Origin: Micavibrio aeruginosavorus EPB
GTDB lineage: Bacteria; Pseudomonadota; Alphaproteobacteria; Micavibrionales; Micavibrionaceae
Direction of reading: 5' to 3'
NCBI RefSeq assembly: GCF_000348745.1
Contig: NC_020812.1
Location: 1,373,444-1,437,443 of the forward strand
Length of the DNA stretch: 64,000 nt
Shown piece after piece: positions 19,440-27,007 of this stretch; positions within the stretch are counted from its first letter, which is position 1; the number at the start of each line of letters is the position of its first letter. The translations under genes and the position numbers were made by a program. The notes beneath the pieces were generated by a model. The model was not told where the DNA came from. It did not search any database and worked only from the letters and a program-made list of their open reading frames with translations.

Positions 19440-20270
19440 TCAAAACGATCCCGGGTTGGCCTGACGCGTCAAGCTGTCCGCCGATGTCGTGCCACCTGTG
19501 CTTGGTGCACGGGCCGGTACGCTGGCAACCCCGCCGGATGTCGTCGGGTTGGTGGCGCTCGACCCGCCAACAAATTCCGCCGGCGGTGTGCCGTATTCCG
19601 GCGACGCCGTCATCACTTGCGAATGGCTGGGCACGCGGGCGGCCATAGAGCCCTCCGGCGCGACAACCTTGCCGCCAACGCTCTTCATGCCACTTTCGTC
19701 GGATGTCGTAAATTCACCCAGACTTTCTTCAGCCCCTTCACGACGATTCAATGTCGGAACCGGGGTCGTGTAATCGCTGATCAACACGGCCCGGCCCGGA
19801 CGGAATTCTTCCAACCCGATCAGACCCGGGTTCTGGTTCAGGACACGCTGATATTCCGGCAACGGCATGGGCTGGGCCGGGACGCCGGTGAAATCAACCG
19901 TAATCACATTCGGAAATGCGTGTGCCGCACCGGATGCAACATCCCACGCCACGCCGGGCACAAACCCGTTGCTGAAATTGGCCGCGATCATGTCGCTGAC
20001 TTCCGGTTCAATCGTCGCTATACGCTCACGATTGCCCGTTGCGACACAGCGCAGATTGATCGCCTTACGCGTTTTCTGAATCCGGATCGTGGATGGGGCA
20101 TAGATTTTGTAATTATAATCGTCGTTTTTGAAATGGCACAACGCCGTGTCCGCACCGACAACGCGGAACTCCACTTCCTGTGATGAATCCTCAATCGCGG
20201 TGGCACATCCGGCCAGCAGGACCGCAGAAACAGCGGCGATGGATACAGCATTAAGCAAGCGACGGGTCAT
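19440..20270 (-). CDS. Lipoprotein of unknown function
   Basis: A 276-residue protein with a lipoprotein signal peptide (MTRRLLNAVSIAAVSAVLLAGC, lipobox LAGC). The N-terminal 120 residues contain a beta-rich module (CHFKNDDYNYKIYAPSTIRI, then RKAINLRCVA) followed by a small hydrophobic GFVPGVAWDVASGAAHAFP stretch, resembling modules in proteobacterial lipoproteins with short Gly/Ala segments. The C-terminal half is Ser/Thr/Pro-rich and disordered. Start at 20270 is chosen for the signal peptide and CAGGAT upstream. It is co-directional with and 11 bases from the Mur ligase. Function unknown; cell-envelope location is supported. Confidence 0.75.
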   Translation of the reverse strand: MTRRLLNAVSIAAVSAVLLAGCATAIEDSSQEVEFRVVGADTALCHFKNDDYNYKIYAPSTIRIQKTRKAINLRCVATGNRERIATIEPEVSDMIAANFSNGFVPGVAWDVASGAAHAFPNVITVDFTGVPAQPMPLPEYQRVLNQNPGLIGLEEFRPGRAVLISDYTTPVPTLNRREGAEESLGEFTTSDESGMKSVGGKVVAPEGSMAARVPSHSQVMTASPEYGTPPAEFVGGSSATNPTTSGGVASVPARAPSTGGTTSADSLTRQANPGSF

Positions 20271-20411
20271 ACCGGCATCATCCTGAAAAAACATGGTCAA
20301 AACGGCAAAAACGCGGGAGAATCCCCGCACCAAGGACATAACCTCAACAGGTTAATGGAATTCCCCAGCCATGACAATCTCTTACGGCACCCCGGCCCTG
20401 GACCTTTTTCC

Positions 20412-20440
20412 TTGACCCCACGGTTTCCGTAACCTACGAT
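20412..20440 (+). promoter_or_regulatory. Sigma-70-type promoter for the 20479 gene
   Basis: TTGACC-N17-TACGAT, with start of transcription expected near 20447, about 30 bases before the ATG at 20479. TATAAAAT follows a little downstream as an alternative -10. Confidence 0.45.
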
Positions 20441-20478
20441 CTTGTTATAAAATATAAAAAAAGAACAGGGATGCCACC

Positions 20479-20826
20479 ATGAATACCACCACACAGGAAA
20501 CCGAAATCCTTCGCCTGTGCTGCCGCTTTACCGAAGCGGCCTGCAACAAGATTGACGCCATGGGCGTTCAGGTCGCGGACAAGGATTGGGTTGAATTTCA
20601 ACGCGCCGTGGCCCCGTTTATCGCCCAGCGCAAAATCCCGGTTGAACACCTGATGGGGGCGATCGATGCCCTCGTCCCGTTATGCCGCAAGATTTTTGGC
20701 CCCACGGAACTGGCCGCCATGGTCCCGGACGGGCTGAAAACCCCCACCGCCATCACTTACCTCACCACGCACAAGGCCCATAATCTGGCCCGGATGTGTG
20801 GCGTAAAACCCGCTTTACCGTTTTAG
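20479..20826 (+). CDS. Hypothetical 115-residue protein
   Basis: Mostly alpha-helical, with no signal peptide or membrane segment; three cysteines lie near the N-terminus (RLCCRF, AACNK). I do not recognise the family. The ATG has AGGGATG about ten bases upstream, and a credible promoter lies at 20412-20440. The next small gene follows on the same strand after 33 bases, so the two probably form an operon ending at the terminator at 21175. Confidence 0.65.
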   Translation: MNTTTQETEILRLCCRFTEAACNKIDAMGVQVADKDWVEFQRAVAPFIAQRKIPVEHLMGAIDALVPLCRKIFGPTELAAMVPDGLKTPTAITYLTTHKAHNLARMCGVKPALPF

Positions 20827-20859
20827 TTGAACCCCAGCGCCCTGACAGGACACCCCAGC

Positions 20860-21171
20860 ATGAAACAGAAAAAATCATCGACCGTCTCCGCCAAGCAAGC
20901 CATCGAAGCGCTGACCGCTGTGGGATACAGCACCCGCCCGCTGGATCAGGATCATCGCATCCGCCCGACCGAACGCGCCAATTACCAAAAAAACCCGGGC
21001 ATCGACCTGTCCAACTCGGGCAAATCCATCAACCTGTACTTCAACGGCAGCGCCGATGAAGGCCGCGCCCCGCAGGTCTTCGTCCCGGCCAAGGGCATGC
21101 TCTCCATCGGCCAGGCCGAAACGCTGGAAAAACAGGCCAAGATCAAATTTAACGATTTCAAACAGCGCTAA
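20860..21171 (+). CDS. Hypothetical 103-residue basic protein
   Basis: A Lys-rich N-terminus (MKQKKSSTVSAKQAIEALTA) leads into a mixed segment (SGKSINLYFNGSADEG, VFVPAKGMLSIGQAETLEKQ). There is no signal peptide and no recognised family. The ATG at 20860 follows CAGGA; a TTG at 20827 is possible but less likely. It is the second gene of a two-gene unit and is followed immediately by a strong terminator. Confidence 0.6.
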   Translation: MKQKKSSTVSAKQAIEALTAVGYSTRPLDQDHRIRPTERANYQKNPGIDLSNSGKSINLYFNGSADEGRAPQVFVPAKGMLSIGQAETLEKQAKIKFNDFKQR

Positions 21172-21174
21172 ATA

Positions 21175-21203
21175 AAAAACGGAGCCCTAAAGGCTCCGTT
21201 TTT
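21175..21203. terminator. Bidirectional intrinsic terminator
   Basis: AAAAACGGAGCC/GGCTCCGTTTTT form a 12-bp stem with loop CTAAA between the convergent stops at 21171 and 21221. The A- and T-tracts on both sides let it act on either strand. Confidence 0.9.
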
Positions 21204-21220
21204 GTTCTGGTATTCCGTTT

Positions 21221-21760
21221 TTATTGCGGCTGGCGGCGCGCTGCCTCTACCGCACGGGCGGCATTCAGACGATCGCGATAGGATTGAACCAACCCATCGC
21301 CCATCAAGGCCGGACCGTCTTCGTGGATGACGGCGTCAATAAACGTCCCCATCAGGCTTCTGTCCAGCGCCCGGCGCAAACGCACCAGATCACCAATACG
21401 GCGGTGTTGCATCACAGCCTGAACCACAGGTCCAATCACCTGTCCCGGTATGGCCAGTTGCAAAGATGCGCACCCATCGATCATGCGACAAACCTCAATA
21501 AACCGATCCAGGCTTTTTTGCGCCCCCAACGGCATTGTGGGTTGGGACAGGCTGGGCGCAATATCACGCACCAGACATTTTGACACCGTTTCGACCATCT
21601 GTGGGGTCACCACGTTTTTGACGCGGCCATGTTGATGGGCCAAATTCATCAGCCGCATAAATTCATCCGTATCCCCATTGGTCATGGCCGATTCCGCATA
21701 CATGCGGTTGATACCGGACAGGCAGTTAAACTGATGGATGGCGTTGCGCAAACGGTTCAT
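21221..21760 (-). CDS. FNCLSGINR-motif protein A, unknown family
   Basis: A 179-residue, mainly helical protein without signal peptide. Its first 60 residues match the neighbour ending at 21842: both contain FNCLSGINR near residue 11, an Asp-rich turn, and VVTPQMV or VLTPQMV near residue 55. The two are clearly paralogues. The C-terminal half (RRALDRSLMGTFIDAVIHED) has no counterpart in the shorter copy. Start at 21760 has AAGGAAA upstream. It carries its own promoter-like TTGACA element and a terminator hairpin between it and the upstream paralogue. Function unknown. Confidence 0.65.
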   Translation of the reverse strand: MNRLRNAIHQFNCLSGINRMYAESAMTNGDTDEFMRLMNLAHQHGRVKNVVTPQMVETVSKCLVRDIAPSLSQPTMPLGAQKSLDRFIEVCRMIDGCASLQLAIPGQVIGPVVQAVMQHRRIGDLVRLRRALDRSLMGTFIDAVIHEDGPALMGDGLVQSYRDRLNAARAVEAARRQPQ

Positions 21761-21780
21761 GGCGGTTTCCTTACACAGAT

Positions 21781-21810
21781 AAAAAAGATGGCGGACCATA
21801 CGCCCGCCAT
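21781..21810 (-). terminator. Terminator between the two paralogues
   Basis: On the minus strand ATGGCGG/CCGCCAT form a stem followed by CTTTTTT. It ends transcription of the upstream paralogue (stop at 21842) and overlaps the -10 region of the promoter proposed for the downstream paralogue. Confidence 0.7.
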
Positions 21811-21824
21811 TTGCGATATGTCAA
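21795..21824 (-). promoter_or_regulatory. Promoter of FNCLSGINR protein A
   Basis: TTGACA (21824-21819), 18-base spacer, TATGGT (21800-21795). The -35 is perfect and is embedded in TTTGACATAT, a string also found before the paralogue. Confidence 0.45.
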
Positions 21825-21841
21825 ATAAAAAGCGTGGAGTT

Positions 21842-22228
21842 TTATAACCCCGGGGCCGCTTTTATCCCCGCCGCAACCGCCTGCCCCACGCGCACCATCC
21901 CAGCAGACGATGATGACAAAGCCACCTCCAGATCACGCGCCCCGCTGACAACCTGACGCAGGGATGCAAATTGTTCAAATGCCCGCCCCACATCCGCCGG
22001 AGACCGGGTCCCGTACAGGGCATTCAGCCCATCACACCCCATTTTCAAGGCCACCGCACGCACCATCTGCGGGGTCAGGACAACATCCACCCACCCACAC
22101 CCGCGCGCCGTTTGCGCAACCCGCAAGAACCGATCCACATCGTTATCCGCCGCAGCCGACAGCGCCCGCAAACGGTTGATGCCGGACAGGCAGTTGAAAT
22201 GATCAATAGCTTTGGAAAAATAACCCAT
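21842..22228 (-). CDS. FNCLSGINR-motif protein B, unknown family
   Basis: A 128-residue helical protein starting MGYFSKAIDHFNCLSGINR, paralogous over its first 60-70 residues to the neighbouring 179-residue protein. The shared motif, the Asp-rich turn (ADNDVDRFL) and VVLTPQMVRAVALK are conserved between the copies; the C-terminal half is Ala/Gly-rich. Start is ATG 22228 (GTG at 22231 is possible). Its ribosome-binding region TGAGG lies in the arm of a perfect 12-bp hairpin. It follows clpB on the same strand by 76 bases. Function unknown. Confidence 0.65.
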   Translation of the reverse strand: MGYFSKAIDHFNCLSGINRLRALSAAADNDVDRFLRVAQTARGCGWVDVVLTPQMVRAVALKMGCDGLNALYGTRSPADVGRAFEQFASLRQVVSGARDLEVALSSSSAGMVRVGQAVAAGIKAAPGL

Positions 22229-22234
22229 CACGGC

Positions 22235-22266
22235 CTCACCCCATTCATTTGAAAGAATGGGGTGAG
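22235..22266 (-). promoter_or_regulatory. Perfect hairpin covering the ribosome-binding site after clpB
   Basis: CTCACCCCATTC and GAATGGGGTGAG form a perfect 12-bp stem with an 8-base loop. On the minus strand the second arm ends six bases before the ATG at 22228 and contains its Shine-Dalgarno-like GGTGAG. No T-tract follows, so it is not a normal terminator. Confidence 0.55.
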
Positions 22267-22294
22267 CTTAATGCCCATATCGGAAATATGTCAA
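22266..22294 (-). promoter_or_regulatory. Promoter of FNCLSGINR protein B
   Basis: TTGACA (22294-22289), 17-base spacer, TTAAGC (22271-22266). The -35 lies in TTTGACATAT as in the paralogue. Transcription would begin near 22259, inside the hairpin, so transcripts from here would lack most of its first arm. Confidence 0.4.
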
Positions 22295-22304
22295 ACTTAA
22301 AGCA

Positions 22305-24917
22305 CTACGCCGCGACCTTCGCCGGGCCGGATTTCGTGACCTTGAAATCCAGCTGGTCACCCTTGCCGACGCTCACCGCCACGGTGGACCCGTCGCGGAT
22401 ATCGCCCTGCAGGATCATCCCGGCCAGCGGGTTTTGCATGGTGTTCTGGATCACCCGTTTCAGCGGGCGGGCACCATAGGCCGGATCGTAACCCTTATCG
22501 GCCAGCCACTGGATCGCCTTGGCATCCATCTCCAGCGTGATGCGTTTATCAGCCAGAAGTTTACGCAGGTACCCCAGCTGGATCTCCACAATCCCGGCCA
22601 TCTGATCCCGGCCCAAACGGCGGAACAGCAGGATTTCGTCCAGACGGTTCAGGAATTCCGGGCGGAACGCCTTGCGAACGGCTTCCATCACCTTGTCGCG
22701 GACCTTCTCCACATCCTCGCCATCCTTCTGGTTCACTAGATGGTCAGCGCCGAGGTTCGAGGTCATGATCAAAACAGTGTTCGAGAAATCGACTGTCCGG
22801 CCCTGACCATCGGTCAGACGACCATCATCCAGAACCTGCAGCAGGACGTTGAAAACATCCGGGTGGGCTTTTTCAACTTCGTCAAATAAAACAACCTGAT
22901 ACGGGCGTCTCCTCACCGCTTCGGTCAGGGCTCCGCCCTCCTCATACCCGACATAGCCCGGGGGGGCACCGATCATGCGGGCGACCGAATGTTTTTCCAT
23001 GTATTCGGACATGTCCAACCGGACCAGGGCCGTATCATCATCAAACAGGAATTCGGCCAAGGCCTTGGTCAATTCCGTTTTCCCGACCCCTGTGGGGCCG
23101 AGGAACAGGAACGACCCAATGGGACGGCGTGGGTCCTGCAGACCCGCCCGTGCGCGGCGCACGGCGTTGGATACGGCGTGAACAGCGGCTTCTTGGCCGA
23201 CCACACGCTCCATCAGTTTTTCATCCATTTTCAGGAGCTTATCCCGTTCACCTTCAAGCATTTTATCAACGGGAATTCCGGTCCATTTGCTGACCACGGC
23301 GGCGATGTCATCAGCCTCAACCTGCTCCTTGATCATAGAGCCCGTTGCGCCGTTGGCTTGCCCGGCTTTTTCCAGCAACCGCTCCAATTCCGGGATGCGG
23401 CCATAGAGCAGCTCGGACGCTTTCTCCAGATTGCCCTCGCGCTGGGCCCGCTCCAATTCGGTCCGGGCCTTGTCCAGCTCTTCGGTCAGGCGCTGGGCCG
23501 CGCCCAACTTGTCCTTCTCCGCCTTCCACGCCCCCGTCAGATCGGCGGATTTTTTCTCCAGCTCGGTCAGCTCGGCTTCCAACTTTTCCAGCCGATCCAG
23601 AGAGGCAGAATCTTTTTCTTTTTGAAGGGCTTGGCGCTCGATCTTCAACTGAATTATCCGGCGATCCAGCTCATCCACCGCTTCGGGTTTGGAATCCACC
23701 TGCATCCGCAAACGGCTGGACGCTTCATCCACCAAGTCAATCGCCTTGTCCGGCAAGAACCGGTCGGTGATATAGCGATGCGACAAGGTCGCCGCCGCAA
23801 CAATCGCGGAATCCGTGATGCGCACCCCGTGGTGCATTTCGTATTTTTCCTTTAATCCCCGCAGGATAGAGATGGTATCTTCAACCGTTGGCTCTGACAC
23901 GAAAACGGGCTGGAAGCGCCGCGCCAGCGCCGCGTCTTTTTCGATATGCTTGCGGTATTCATCCAGCGTGGTGGCCCCGACCATATGCAGCTCACCCCGG
24001 GCAAGCGCAGGCTTCAGCATGTTGCCGGCATCCATGGACCCTTCGGCCTTTCCGGCCCCGACCACGGTGTGCAATTCGTCCAGAAACAGGACGATTTCCC
24101 CGGCATGGGATTTAATCTCATCCATCACGGCCTTCAGCCGCTCTTCAAACTCGCCCCGGAATTTGGCCCCGGCCAGAAGCGCACCCAGATCCAGCGCCAT
24201 CAGGCGCTTATCCTTCAAACTTTCCGGCACATCGCCATTCACGATCCGCAGGGCCAGCCCCTCGATAATCGCGGTTTTACCCACGCCCGGCTCCCCGATC
24301 AAAACCGGGTTGTTCTTGGTCCGGCGGGACAGAACCTGGATGGTGCGACGAATTTCCTCATCCCGGCCAATCACCGGGTCCAATTTGCCCTCACGGGCCA
24401 CTTCGGTCAGATCGCGAGCATAACGGCGCAGGGCATCGAAACCGCCCTCAGCGCTCGCCGTATCGGCCGTACGCCCCTTGCGCATATCGTTGATCGCCTG
24501 ATTGAGCTTGGCAGCATTGACACCGCACGCCTCGATCAGCCCCGCAACATCCGCGGATCGCGCCAGCAGGAAGGCCTGCAAAATCCGCTCTGCTGTGATA
24601 AACTTGTCACCTGATTTTTCAGCCAAATTCAAACTGTTATCAAGGATTTTTGCGAGATCGGTTGAAATACGCAAACCACCTGCGCCACCACCCGTAACGG
24701 ACGGAATTTTGGCCAGCGCACCCTCAACTTCGCGCATCAAACGGTTCACATCCCCGCCCGCCGAACCGATCAGGCGCTGGACCATGCCATCCTCATCCTG
24801 CAGCATCACTTTCAGCAGGTGCTCCGGCTCCAGCGACTGGTGATCCGATCGCATGGCCAGCGTCTGAGCCTTTTGCAGGAAAGAGCGGGTTTTCTCGGTA
24901 AATTTTTCAAAATCCAT
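22305..24917 (-). CDS. clpB: ATP-dependent disaggregase ClpB
   Basis: Hsp100 AAA+ disaggregase that, with DnaK/DnaJ/GrpE, resolubilises aggregated proteins; cytoplasmic hexamer. It has 870 residues: N-terminal Clp repeat domain ([17 protein letters not shown]), first AAA module with Walker [10 protein letters not shown] near residue 205, a long coiled-coil M domain (about residues 410-530), a second AAA module with GPTGVGKTE, and the C-terminal region. The [17 protein letters not shown] pore segment is intact. An RpoH-like promoter lies 80-105 bases upstream. It follows the prmC-DUF4167 block, a common alphaproteobacterial order. Confidence 0.97.
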   Translation of the reverse strand: MDFEKFTEKTRSFLQKAQTLAMRSDHQSLEPEHLLKVMLQDEDGMVQRLIGSAGGDVNRLMREVEGALAKIPSVTGGGAGGLRISTDLAKILDNSLNLAEKSGDKFITAERILQAFLLARSADVAGLIEACGVNAAKLNQAINDMRKGRTADTASAEGGFDALRRYARDLTEVAREGKLDPVIGRDEEIRRTIQVLSRRTKNNPVLIGEPGVGKTAIIEGLALRIVNGDVPESLKDKRLMALDLGALLAGAKFRGEFEERLKAVMDEIKSHAGEIVLFLDELHTVVGAGKAEGSMDAGNMLKPALARGELHMVGATTLDEYRKHIEKDAALARRFQPVFVSEPTVEDTISILRGLKEKYEMHHGVRITDSAIVAAATLSHRYITDRFLPDKAIDLVDEASSRLRMQVDSKPEAVDELDRRIIQLKIERQALQKEKDSASLDRLEKLEAELTELEKKSADLTGAWKAEKDKLGAAQRLTEELDKARTELERAQREGNLEKASELLYGRIPELERLLEKAGQANGATGSMIKEQVEADDIAAVVSKWTGIPVDKMLEGERDKLLKMDEKLMERVVGQEAAVHAVSNAVRRARAGLQDPRRPIGSFLFLGPTGVGKTELTKALAEFLFDDDTALVRLDMSEYMEKHSVARMIGAPPGYVGYEEGGALTEAVRRRPYQVVLFDEVEKAHPDVFNVLLQVLDDGRLTDGQGRTVDFSNTVLIMTSNLGADHLVNQKDGEDVEKVRDKVMEAVRKAFRPEFLNRLDEILLFRRLGRDQMAGIVEIQLGYLRKLLADKRITLEMDAKAIQWLADKGYDPAYGARPLKRVIQNTMQNPLAGMILQGDIRDGSTVAVSVGKGDQLDFKVTKSGPAKVAA

Positions 24918-24995
24918 GGGCGTAGAACCGATCCGAACAGGTTGATTTTAATGAAGAATACGCAGAGGGGAGGCCCCGCGGGGGCCATACAGTTT

Positions 24996-25024
24996 AGATG
25001 GTGGAAACACCCCCAAAAATCAAG
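24996..25024 (-). promoter_or_regulatory. RpoH (sigma-32)-like heat-shock promoter of clpB
   Basis: CTTGATT (25024-25018), 14-base spacer, CACCATCT (25003-24996). The E. coli sigma-32 consensus is CTTGAAA-N13/15-CCCCATNT, so the -10 matches at seven of eight positions. It sits upstream of clpB with a leader of about 70 bases, as expected for a heat-shock gene. Confidence 0.6.
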
Positions 25025-25070
25025 AGGTTCCCACAAGGACATTATACCTTACCCGCCCCAATAACCCCAC

Positions 25071-25168
25071 ATCCGTCATTCCGGCGCAGGCCGGAATCCA
25101 GTGGATAGACCGTACGGATTCCAGCCGGAGGTTATCCTCCGCGTAGGCGGGGGGCCGAAATGACGGAT
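25071..25168. repeat. Intergenic palindromic repeat element
   Basis: Ends ATCCGTCATTCCGGC and GCCGAAATGACGGAT are inverted repeats (14 of 15 match) around 68 bases that hold further self-complementary parts: GGAATCC/GGATTCC and a GGAGG-TTAT-CCTCC hairpin. The form is that of the short mobile-like intergenic repeats common in alphaproteobacterial genomes. It occupies most of the 335-base gap between clpB and the DUF4167 gene; the rest is the clpB promoter and a terminator. Confidence 0.65.
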
Positions 25169-25178
25169 GAAAGAAACG

Positions 25179-25208
25179 AAAAACGGACCGCGACGCGATC
25201 CGTTTTTT
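25179..25208 (-). terminator. Intrinsic terminator after the DUF4167 gene
   Basis: AAAAACGGA/TCCGTTTTT arms enclose a CG-rich loop region, and the minus strand continues with CGTTTCTTTC. An additional TTAACAAT/ATTGTTAA inverted repeat at 25216-25243 lies between it and the gene's stop. Confidence 0.75.
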
Positions 25209-25252
25209 CATTTTATTAACAATGCGATAAATCAAATTGTTAAGGTAAAATA

Positions 25253-25723
25253 TTAAGCATCAGCCATTTCTGAACCAACATCAACACGGGCCCCCACGAT
25301 GCTGCTCGGCAGGCCCAGATCGGCCTCCTGGGCTTTCTGCGGCTGGTGGCGCGGCTGCACGCTTGGCTGCGGCTGGGCGGACAGATCAACGGCGTCCATG
25401 CTTTGCGCTTCGTTCACAACCGGAGCGTAATCGTTCCAGCTGCTGATGATGCGCTGATAATGTTCGGCATGTTGCAGGTAGCTTTCGGCCAGAACCCGGT
25501 CACCCATCGCATTGGCATCCTTGGCCAGCGTCTGGTACTTCTCCACGATCTGGTGCGCGGTGCCACGGATGCGGACTTCTGGACCGTTGCTGTCAAAGAC
25601 CTGCATCCGGTTCGGGGCGCGGCCATGACCGCCACCATTGCCACGGTTGTTATGACCGCGATGACCGCCACCATTGCCGTTATTGTTATTGCGGGAGCGT
25701 CTGCCAGCGTTGCCGTGTCTCAT
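25253..25723 (-). CDS. DUF4167 domain protein
   Basis: A 156-residue protein with an Asn/Gly/His/Arg-rich N-terminus (MRHGNAGRRSRNNNNGNGGG) and the conserved DUF4167 core NRMQVFDSNGPEVRIRGTAH, then EKYQTLAKDANAMGDRVLAE and YLQHAEHYQRI. The tail is Gln/Pro-rich. The family is nearly confined to Alphaproteobacteria and sits between prmC and clpB, as here. The basic, low-complexity N-terminus hints at nucleic-acid binding, but function is unknown. AAGGACGC precedes the ATG. The 208-base leader region contains a long hairpin. Confidence 0.9.
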   Translation of the reverse strand: MRHGNAGRRSRNNNNGNGGGHRGHNNRGNGGGHGRAPNRMQVFDSNGPEVRIRGTAHQIVEKYQTLAKDANAMGDRVLAESYLQHAEHYQRIISSWNDYAPVVNEAQSMDAVDLSAQPQPSVQPRHQPQKAQEADLGLPSSIVGARVDVGSEMADA

Positions 25724-25810
25724 AAAGTACCTGCGTCCTTCTTAACCCGTTGATTCGGTTATACGTACATCGTATCTGATTCACATACACCTGACCAGAC
25801 CGGAGCGTTG

Positions 25811-25841
25811 CGAAACACCCCGTTTTGAAAACGATGTTTCG
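25811..25841 (-). promoter_or_regulatory. Hairpin in the DUF4167 gene leader
   Basis: CGAAACA/TGTTTCG (7 bp) enclose a second stem CGTTTT/AAAACG in the 208 bases between the prmC stop (25932) and the DUF4167 start. TTGACG lies just upstream on the minus strand. There is no T-tract, so it may be a leader structure and not a terminator. Confidence 0.35.
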
Positions 25842-25931
25842 ATTCCGTCAAACTGACCCGTGTTCTTGTGAACTGTTGTAAGTGTACAGGGGGCCTTGAA
25901 TCCGCCACAAGGCAGGCGCGCAAGCTTTTTT

Positions 25932-26798
25932 TTATTTATCCCCATACGAGATTTCCACAACCCGCGGAATTCCGCCCAAATCGGCCCATACCCGGCCCCG
26001 AGTCGCGCCAATAATTTCAACGAGTCGCGTGATGTCGTTGACCTGATTTATGCCAATTTCCCACAGCATCACCCCACCCGGCTTTAAACGCGATTTTCCC
26101 TGTTCAAGGATCGCCCGATAGGCATCCAGCCCGTCATTCCCCCCATCCAGAGCCAGAATCGGGTCGAATCTGCGGACATTTTCATCCAATGATTCGATAT
26201 CTTTGGACGGGATATAGGGTGGATTTGACACAATCAGGTCGAATTTTTCGTCGATTCCATCGGCCCAGCGCGTCTGCACCACCTGAATCCTGTCCGCCAC
26301 GCCGTTATTGTGAGCATTCAGCCGCGCCATCTCCACCGCCCCGGCGGCCAGATCGGTCGCCACGCCGGTGGCCCCCGGCCATTCAGCCAGCAATGTGATG
26401 ATAATGCACCCGGTTCCAGTACCAATATCCAGAATCCGCTGCGGGGCCGCCCGGCCCTTGAAACATTCCAACGCGACCTCGATCAAGGTTTCGGTATCGG
26501 CGCGGGGGTCCAGTGTATCGGGCGACAGGACAAAATCCCGCCCCCAGAATTCACGACTGCCCAAAATCCGCGATGGCGGTTCCCCGGCCAGCCGACGGGC
26601 CACCATCCCCTCCAACCGGTCCAGATCAGCCTGTGGATAAGTCTGTGCAGAACCTGTGATCAAATCGGCATCCGCCACCCCCAGCGCCGCCTTGACCAAA
26701 ATACGCGCCTCCAACCCCGGGTTTTCAATCCCGGCGGCGCGGAAGCGGGTCTGGATGGTTTTGTACAGGATGGTCAACAATGCCTTAAACCTTTTCAT
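25932..26798 (-). CDS. prmC: Release factor glutamine methyltransferase
   Basis: Methylates the Gln of the GGQ motif in RF1/RF2 using S-adenosylmethionine. It has 288 residues from the ATG at 26798: an N-terminal helical domain (TRFRAAGIENPGLEARILV), SAM-binding motif I (ILDIGTGTGCIIITLL) and the catalytic NPPY (VSNPPYIPS). I chose 26798 because homologues begin there; the frame extends to 26882 without similarity, and the ribosome-binding site is weak. Its normal upstream partner prfA is 1.6 kb away, separated by an oppositely oriented AT-rich lipoprotein gene. Confidence 0.94.
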   Translation of the reverse strand: MKRFKALLTILYKTIQTRFRAAGIENPGLEARILVKAALGVADADLITGSAQTYPQADLDRLEGMVARRLAGEPPSRILGSREFWGRDFVLSPDTLDPRADTETLIEVALECFKGRAAPQRILDIGTGTGCIIITLLAEWPGATGVATDLAAGAVEMARLNAHNNGVADRIQVVQTRWADGIDEKFDLIVSNPPYIPSKDIESLDENVRRFDPILALDGGNDGLDAYRAILEQGKSRLKPGGVMLWEIGINQVNDITRLVEIIGATRGRVWADLGGIPRVVEISYGDK

Positions 26799-27007
26799 GA
26801 TAACGCCCGTCCCCAGTGGCCACAGGGACGAAGCCGCCATCAACATACAACCTCCCCTCCCGAAAACCACAGGGAAAAACACACCCCTTAATGAGGACCC
26901 CGCCCCACACGAATAAGCTGTATCTTATTAAAAACATCGCGTTAAAATTACGCGTGGTTATTTCAATAAAAATCCAGTCCCTTTGGACCGTCATAAAGGC
27001 AAATGGC

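Noticed and set aside
21181-21197. Operator reading of the CGGAGCC/GGCTCCG repeat
   Set aside because: It lies between two convergent stops with A- and T-tracts on either side, which makes a bidirectional terminator the simpler explanation.
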